Made by a program: the position numbers and the translations under genes. Positions 1-3,066 of a stretch of 6,053 nt of DNA are shown here, one piece after another; the stretch's first letter is position 1; each line of letters opens with the position of its first letter. The DNA is from Lysobacterales bacterium CG02_land_8_20_14_3_00_62_12 (GTDB lineage: Bacteria; Pseudomonadota; Gammaproteobacteria; Xanthomonadales; Ahniellaceae): contig PEUI01000195.1 in NCBI GenBank assembly GCA_002785585.1, forward strand, positions 1 to 6,053. Reading direction: 5' to 3'. Below the pieces are notes generated by a model that worked only from the letters and a program-made list of their open reading frames with translations, made no database searches and was not told where the DNA came from.

Positions 1-177
1 ATCAGCTTTATCGCCGGGATCTTCTACGTGGTCGCGTGGGAGCTGGTGCAGGCGATGACGCAGATGGATTTTGCCACCGCGCATTCGAACGCGATCATCG
101 CGAACGAAAGGGCGAACGGTGCGAGCGCCGAGGCGCTGGCGAAGTTGAGCGCCGACATGGAGGCGTTCAAGGTTCAG

Positions 178-233
178 GGACTGGAAGTTGGACACCCATG
201 CGCATGGACTGGAAGCTGGACACACATGCGCAT
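178..233. repeat. Two tandem copies of a 28-bp unit
   Basis: Units 178-205 and 206-233 are directly adjacent and identical at 26 of 28 positions; the differences are T/C at unit position 11 and C/A at position 19. Each begins GGACTGGAAG and ends with the self-complementary octamer ATGCGCAT (198-205 and 226-233). The array starts one base after homology to the intact DUF4199 gene ends, so it sits at the break point. It could be part of an interspersed repeat family or a remnant of a mobile element end; the sequence alone does not decide. Confidence 0.8.
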
Positions 234-259
234 AACCGCTGGATGTCCAGCACTTTCAG
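209..259. repeat. Imperfect inverted repeat / hairpin element
   Basis: Left arm 209-222 (CTGGAAGCTGGACA) pairs with 244-251 (TGTCCAGC) and 254-259 (TTTCAG). That gives 14 pairs, one of them G-U, with a 2-nt bulge at 252-253 and a 21-nt loop. The loop contains the ATGCGCAT palindrome of the second 28-bp unit. A nested perfect palindrome, GCTGGATGTCCAGC, lies at 238-251, so the right arm can pair in two ways. No T-run follows, which argues against a plain terminator. The shape resembles REP/MITE-type intergenic hairpins. No transposase is seen. Confidence 0.6.
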
Positions 260-355
260 GAGCTTTCATCAACCGCTTCAAGTTCGCGCGTTGCAACCAA
301 ACAGCCGATCCCATTTCGGAAGAGGCTGCCCGGTGTCGAACCGTGTGGCCTGCAC

Positions 356-382
356 TTGCCGCCGGTGGACCGGCGCTAAGAT
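356..382 (+). promoter_or_regulatory. Candidate promoter with internal 16-bp palindrome upstream of the LuxR-type gene
   Basis: A perfect palindrome CGCCGGT-GG-ACCGGCG occupies 360-375, ending 36 bp before the ATG at 412. It is flanked by TTGCCG (356-361) and TAAGAT (377-382), which could be -35 and -10 hexamers. Their 15-nt spacing is short and each matches the sigma-70 consensus only partly. The palindrome would lie between the two hexamers, a position typical of an operator, and the downstream gene encodes a DNA-binding protein, so autoregulation is possible. The palindrome is seen; its regulatory role is inferred. Confidence 0.35.
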
Positions 383-411
383 GACCGCGTGCGGGGCGAG
401 CGGAGGCGGGG

Positions 412-825
412 ATGTGGAAACGCGTAGTTGGCTACGGGGCGCTGCTGGCGGCGGGTTCGCTGGCGCTGCAGTGGCTCGATTACCAGCGCCTGGTGCGGTT
501 GCATTCGGGCGATGTCTATCTGTCTCTGGTTGCGGCCGCTTTTCTGGTGCTTGGTATCGTGCTGGGCGCGCGGGTCTTTGCCACGGCGGCGCCGGTTGCT
601 TTTGACGGCAATCCTAAGGCGCAGGCGGCGCTGGGCCTGAGCGAGCGGGAGCTGGAGGTGCTGCACGAATTGGCAGCGGGCTACGCCAACAAGGAGATCG
701 CTTTGCGCCTGCATGTCTCGCCGAACACGATCAAGACGCACGTGGCGCGGCTGTTCGAGAAGCTGGGGGCGAAACGGCGGACCGAGGCGATCCGGCGGGC
801 GCGCGAGCTGGGGATCGTGCCTTGA
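412..825 (+). CDS. Membrane-anchored LuxR-type helix-turn-helix transcriptional regulator
   Basis: This 137-residue protein has two hydrophobic segments at about 5-21 and 36-55, a short linker, and a LuxR/GerE-type DNA-binding domain at about 76-135. The domain carries the family hallmarks LSERELEVL, the recognition-helix region ANKEIALRLHVSPNTIKTHV, and a terminal KLGAKRRTEAIRRAREL. There is no receiver (REC) domain and no autoinducer-binding domain, so it is not a standard response regulator or quorum-sensing LuxR. The likely topology is a short membrane hairpin tethering a cytoplasmic HTH to the inner membrane. GGAGG at 402-406 is a well-placed ribosome binding site for the ATG at 412. The DUF4199 gene starts 108 bp downstream on the same strand, so co-regulation is likely. 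The signal it senses and its target genes are unknown; membrane tethering suggests it responds to a membrane state or to the neighbouring membrane protein. Confidence 0.88.
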   Translation: MWKRVVGYGALLAAGSLALQWLDYQRLVRLHSGDVYLSLVAAAFLVLGIVLGARVFATAAPVAFDGNPKAQAALGLSERELEVLHELAAGYANKEIALRLHVSPNTIKTHVARLFEKLGAKRRTEAIRRARELGIVP

Positions 826-839
826 TGGCGGATTATTCG

Positions 840-862
840 GGGTGAATGCGCCAGAATCACCC
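840..862. other. Inverted repeat in the regulator-DUF4199 intergenic gap
   Basis: GGGTGA (840-845) and TCACCC (857-862) form 6-bp arms around an 11-nt loop, 15 bp after the regulator stop codon. ATTCGGG is also directly repeated at 835-841 and 863-869, flanking the arms. There is no T-run, so termination is doubtful; it could be a regulator binding site or a transcript-processing hairpin. Chance occurrence of a 6-bp inverted repeat is quite possible in GC-rich DNA. Confidence 0.3.
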
Positions 863-933
863 ATTCGGGCGATTGCCAGGCGGCGCCGAATCGCGGTCAA
901 TGGCGGCTCCACCCACCACTGCGGAGGCACCCC

Positions 934-1470
934 ATGTTGCGCACCATTTTGAAGTACGGCGTGATCGCCGGTCTGGTCGTCGGCGGCTTCGAGCTCGTCA
1001 CTTTTACCGCGTTCTCCGGGATGCCGCCGCTGAAATACGGCATGCTGATCGGCTATACGACGATGCTGATCGCTTTGAGCGCGGTGTTCGTCGGGATCAA
1101 GCAGCACCGGGACGTGGACCGGGGCGGGGTGATCGGGTTCTGGTCGGCGCTCGCGATTGGGCTGGGGATCAGCTTCATCGCCGGTATCTTTTACGTGGTC
1201 GCGTGGGAGGCGGTGCAGGCGATGACGCAGATGGATTTCGCCAGTGCCTATTCGCAGGCGATCATCGCGAGCGAGCAGGCGAACGGCGCGAGCGCCGAGG
1301 CGCTGGCGAAGTTGAGCGCCGACATGGAGGCGTTCAAGGTTCAATACGCGGACCCGATGTTCCGCCTGCCGATGACGTTCGTGGAGATCTTCCCGGTCGG
1401 CGTGCTGGTGTCGCTGGTATCAGCGGCACTGCTGCGTAACAGCCGGTTTTTGCCGGCGCGACGCGGCTAA
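934..1470 (+). CDS. DUF4199-family integral membrane protein (intact copy)
   Basis: The 178-residue protein has four predicted transmembrane helices at about 5-25, 36-55, 68-92 and 148-168. Between helices 3 and 4 lies a roughly 55-residue polar loop containing AMTQMDFASAYSQAI and AEALAKLSADMEAFK. The order KYGVIAGLVVGG, then GYTTMLIALSAVFVGIK, then a long amphipathic loop, then FPVGVLVSLVSAALLR matches the DUF4199 family as I know it; family members have no established biochemical function. GGAGG at 923-927 supports the ATG at 934. It follows the membrane-tethered LuxR-type gene on the same strand, an arrangement that suggests a functional pair such as regulator and membrane partner. Part of the gene (1168-1343) is present again, broken, at 1-176. 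No catalytic motif is visible. A transporter or stress-related membrane role would be speculation. Confidence 0.85.
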   Translation: MLRTILKYGVIAGLVVGGFELVTFTAFSGMPPLKYGMLIGYTTMLIALSAVFVGIKQHRDVDRGGVIGFWSALAIGLGISFIAGIFYVVAWEAVQAMTQMDFASAYSQAIIASEQANGASAEALAKLSADMEAFKVQYADPMFRLPMTFVEIFPVGVLVSLVSAALLRNSRFLPARRG

Positions 1471-1534
1471 GGCGTTGGCTGAGCGAAGCCGTAAACAACA
1501 CTGTCCCCCACCACCACCCGAGCTTGGAGGTTTT

Positions 1535-1921
1535 ATGAAACGTGTTACTGGTATTGGCGGCATTTTCTTCAAAGCCAAAGACGCGCCGACGTTGCGCGCT
1601 TGGTACCAGCGGCACCTCGGGATCGATGTCCAAGCATGGGGTGGCACCGCTTTTACCTGGACCGACGGCGGTGGCAATCCGGTGGCCGGCACCACCGTCT
1701 GGTCGATTGGTTCGGCGCAAGGTGACCAGTTTGCCCCCAGCACGGCAACTTTCATGGTCAATTACCGGGTGGAGGATCTCCACGCACTGGTCAAGGTCTT
1801 GCGCGAAGAAGGCTGCAATGTCCTCGACAAGATCGAAGAATCCGAATACGGGAAGTTTGCCTGGGTCATCGATCCCGAAGGAAACAAGGTAGAACTTTGG
1901 CAGCCGCCGGTCGGCCAATGA
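1535..1921 (+). CDS. VOC-family (glyoxalase/bleomycin-resistance/dioxygenase fold) protein
   Basis: This 128-residue protein carries two beta-alpha-beta-beta-beta modules typical of the vicinal-oxygen-chelate fold: residues 4-60 (VTGIGGIFFKAKDAPTLRAW, then YQRHLGIDV) and 70-125 (MVNYRVEDLHALVKVL, then WVIDPEGNKVELWQP). The closing DPEGNKVELWQ motif is the usual family signature and carries a candidate metal ligand, E120. The position usually held by the first metal-binding His is Gly (G9), and the second half appears to have Met (M74) at the equivalent place, so classical glyoxalase I activity is unlikely. Substrate and reaction are unknown. The ATG at 1535 is chosen because GGAGG (1526-1530) lies just upstream; a longer frame from a TTG at 1475 adds a proline-rich stretch unlike the family. 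It begins 64 bp after the DUF4199 gene and could be read through from it. Confidence 0.88.
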   Translation: MKRVTGIGGIFFKAKDAPTLRAWYQRHLGIDVQAWGGTAFTWTDGGGNPVAGTTVWSIGSAQGDQFAPSTATFMVNYRVEDLHALVKVLREEGCNVLDKIEESEYGKFAWVIDPEGNKVELWQPPVGQ

Positions 1922-2104
1922 TCAGCAGCGGTGCGGATTCCCGTTTCGAAAAGCCCTGACGATCATCAGCCAACAGCAGCCACCGCCAGGCCGCGCAACC
2001 GATTATCAGGATTTGCTTGGGTTTGCTGCGCGCAACCGCTGCACACCTCTACCCACCGCCCCCGCCATTGCCAGTGGGAGAAAGGCGACTTCGCCGCCAC
2101 ACAC

Positions 2105-2133
2105 TTGATCGTCATTGGCTACTGTATTACAGT
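2105..2133 (+). promoter_or_regulatory. Sigma-70-like promoter of the toxin-antitoxin operon
   Basis: TTGATC (2105-2110) and TACAGT (2128-2133) each match four of six positions of the -35 and -10 consensus and are separated by exactly 17 nt. The -10 lies inside the palindromic operator candidate. Transcription would begin around 2140, giving a very short leader before AGGAG (2144-2148) and the ATG at 2156. The surrounding 60 bases (2101-2160) contain 24 G/C, clearly AT-richer than the rest of the window. Confidence 0.55.
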
Positions 2134-2141
2134 GAAATACA
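2121..2141. promoter_or_regulatory. Palindromic operator candidate for the antitoxin
   Basis: ACTGTA-T-TACAGT at 2121-2133 is a perfect 6+1+6 inverted repeat overlapping the predicted -10. A second, overlapping pair, TGTATT (2123-2128) and AATACA (2136-2141), extends the symmetry to the ribosome binding site. Ribbon-helix-helix antitoxins of the RelB/DinJ type bind such short palindromes as dimers, and the antitoxin-toxin complex strengthens repression. Position and symmetry therefore support an autoregulatory operator. Binding itself is inferred. Confidence 0.6.
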
Positions 2142-2155
2142 AAAGGAGAGACATC

Positions 2156-2419
2156 ATGGCCGTCAGCCGCATGGTTCAAGCCCGCGTTCCGGGTGACATT
2201 CAGGACATTGCAAACCAAGTCATTGAGGCTTCTGGCCTGACGGTGAGCGGTGTTGTGCGCGTACTCATGACCCGCATTGCCCAAGACAAGGTCATTCCTC
2301 CGGGGCTGTTCCAGCCGAACGCGGAAACTCTGGCTGCTTTTGCCGAAATCGAGCGTGGCGGCCTCAAGCGGTTTGACTCTGTCGAGGCGCTGTTCGCCGA
2401 TCTTCATGAGGAAGATTGA
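2156..2419 (+). CDS. RelB/DinJ-family type II antitoxin
   Basis: The 87-residue protein starts with a ribbon-helix-helix DNA-binding fold: a beta strand at about 5-11 (RMVQARV), helix 1 at about 13-25 and helix 2 at about 29-42 (TVSGVVRVLMTRIAQD). The following IPPGLFQPNAETLAAFAEIERG is typical of RelB/DinJ antitoxins. The acidic C-terminal tail (RFDSVEALFADLHEED) should wrap around and block the toxin. AGGAG at 2144-2148 fixes the ATG at 2156; the same frame is open further upstream to 1931, but that part crosses the promoter and lacks family similarity. The gene overlaps the toxin start by 14 nt (2406-2419), the usual coupled layout for such modules. It is expected to repress its own promoter through the palindrome at 2121-2141. 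Confidence 0.9.
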   Translation: MAVSRMVQARVPGDIQDIANQVIEASGLTVSGVVRVLMTRIAQDKVIPPGLFQPNAETLAAFAEIERGGLKRFDSVEALFADLHEED

Positions 2420-2708
2420 GCCGACGACCGCTTTCAAGCGGGATTTCAGGCGAGCGGAAAAAGGCTCAAACCGCGCCCTGTTGGATACCGATCTTAAGCA
2501 GGTCATCACCGCTTTGGTGAACGATGTGCCGCTTGCAGCGAAATACCGAGACCACCCGCTCACCGGCAACTGGAAGGATTACCTGGATTGCCATGTGCGG
2601 CCGGACTTGGTGCTGGTTTATCGGCTCATTGCGGGCGGCGGCACTGAGGACAATCCTGCCCGTCTCGTTCTGGCGCGGCTTGGCTCTCATTCGGAGCTGG
2701 ACCTCTGA
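2406..2708 (+). CDS. YafQ-family type II toxin (RelE-like mRNA interferase), active-site variant
   Basis: The 100-residue protein aligns with E. coli YafQ (92 residues) across its length: AFKRDFRRAEKG, then LAAKYRDHPLTGNWKDYLDC, HVRPDLVLVYRL, and the terminal RLGSHSEL. YafQ cuts mRNA in the ribosomal A site. The known YafQ residues H50, H63 and D67 are present at identical numbers, and H87 corresponds to H95. W68 is replaced by Leu, and the position of F91 is Asp (D99). About eight extra residues (around AGGGTEDNPA, 77-86) lengthen the hairpin before the last strand. The ATG at 2406 is chosen because it begins the conserved family region; it lies within the antitoxin's last codons, so translation is probably coupled. 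A longer frame starting at 2277 would only extend into antitoxin-coding DNA. Toxicity is likely but unproven given the two substitutions. Confidence 0.88.
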   Translation: MRKIEPTTAFKRDFRRAEKGSNRALLDTDLKQVITALVNDVPLAAKYRDHPLTGNWKDYLDCHVRPDLVLVYRLIAGGGTEDNPARLVLARLGSHSELDL

Positions 2709-2846
2709 CGGTCAGATGCCCATGCTGGGGAATATACCGCCCGTGGGTAAACCGACTCCGACTGATCCACGCATAAGATCGGTACGTGCTTCGGTTCGGG
2801 TCGAAAGTCGATGTCGATGGCGCGGTCGCCCAGGGTGACAGGCTCG

Positions 2847-2880
2847 ACGGGTTGGGTACCTCGGAATCCGTTTGTTTTTT
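2847..2880 (+). terminator. Candidate intrinsic terminator of the toxin-antitoxin operon
   Basis: ACGGGTT (2847-2853) pairs with AATCCGT (2865-2871), giving seven pairs of which one is G-U, with an 11-nt loop. It is followed directly by a T-rich tract running to 2880 (TTGTTTTTT). It lies about 140 bp after the toxin stop codon on the same strand. The stem is short and the loop rather long, so termination may be only partial. Confidence 0.45.
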
Positions 2881-3032
2881 GATGCCATCCAAGCCGCCGC
2901 AAAGACACGCGGTATTGCCCGCTGGTGGAAGCAGTGCCCGGCCCCGAGCGGCCCACTTTTGCCGTGCGCGACTTCGACCGCGCTGATTGCGGCCGCGCCA
3001 CGCGCAGTCATTCCCCATGGATTGGCGGTTTC

Positions 3033-3052
3033 GCTGTCGACCAATCGACGGC
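3033..3052. other. Short hairpin just beyond the tamB stop codon
   Basis: GTCGA (3036-3040) and TCGAC (3045-3049) form a perfect 5-bp stem around CCAA. Read on the plus strand it extends to eight pairs with one G-U; on the minus strand the same position is an A-C mismatch. It begins about 15 bp downstream of the tamB stop on the minus strand. No T-run follows in either direction, so it is at best a weak end-of-transcript structure or an RNA-stability element. Confidence 0.3.
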
Positions 3053-3066
3053 ACCGGCGTGACGGT

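Larger units (their letters stand above)
1..384 (+). pseudogene. Truncated DUF4199-family membrane protein, 3' remnant (left end outside window)
   Basis: Positions 1-176 encode, in frame 1, 59 residues that match residues 79-137 of the intact DUF4199 protein at 934-1470, with only six differences (A/L, S/T, Y/H, Q/N, S/N, Q/R). At nucleotide level I count 17 mismatches in 176 bases and no gaps against 1168-1343. The match covers the third transmembrane helix and the long loop with AEALAKLSADMEAFKVQ. It stops abruptly after position 176. The frame stays open to a TGA at 382-384, but the added 68 or so residues resemble no known domain and run through a repeat and intergenic-looking DNA. The fourth transmembrane helix (residues 148-168 of the intact copy) is lost, so this is most likely a broken paralogue. 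The upstream half lies outside the window, so a still-expressed shortened protein cannot be excluded. Confidence 0.8.
2709..3066. other. Non-coding stretch between the toxin gene and tamB (convergent)
   Basis: This 358-bp gap separates two converging genes. Several frames are open on both strands, the largest on the minus strand from 3054 to 2626, but none has a good ribosome binding site with recognisable protein content, and they overlap each other. The minus frame around 2687-3001 contains a stretch (LGDRAIDIDFRPEP) that reads somewhat protein-like; I cannot assign it to a family, so a decayed gene remnant is possible. The only structures I can support are a terminator-like hairpin at 2847-2880 and a short hairpin at 3033-3052. 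No attC-like, tRNA-like or attachment-site repeat was found. Confidence 0.55.

Noticed and set aside
376..1344. 322-residue minus-strand open frame across the regulator and DUF4199 genes
   Set aside because: It is Arg/His/Gln-rich shadow sequence opposite two genes with clear family features and good ribosome binding sites.
1442..1457. Hairpin GCCGG-TTTTTG-CCGGC near the end of the DUF4199 gene
   Set aside because: It lies within the coding sequence and has no following T-run; it encodes ordinary residues of the C-terminus.
1475..1534. Upstream TTG start that would add 20 residues to the VOC protein
   Set aside because: The extra residues include a proline run unlike the family, and GGAGG at 1526-1530 is placed for the ATG at 1535.
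1992..2038. 10-bp direct repeat CGCGCAACCG at 1992-2001 and 2029-2038
   Set aside because: It is too short and GC-rich to call an attachment site or repeat element without other support.
2084..2095. GGCGACTTCGCC hairpin upstream of the toxin-antitoxin promoter as a terminator for the VOC gene
   Set aside because: The stem is only 4 bp with no T-run, so it is likely chance.
2121..2133. LexA (SOS) box in the toxin-antitoxin promoter
   Set aside because: CTGT and ACAG are separated by 3 bases instead of the 8 required by the E. coli-type LexA consensus.
1931..2155. Upstream extension of the antitoxin frame
   Set aside because: It crosses the promoter and operator, and family similarity begins only at the ATG at 2156.
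2006..2569. 187-residue minus-strand frame across the toxin-antitoxin region
   Set aside because: It is antisense to both the antitoxin and toxin genes and their promoter, with no family similarity.
2709..3066. Integron attC site downstream of the toxin-antitoxin pair
   Set aside because: No core-site pair of the GTTRRRY/RYYYAAC type with suitable inverted arms was found.
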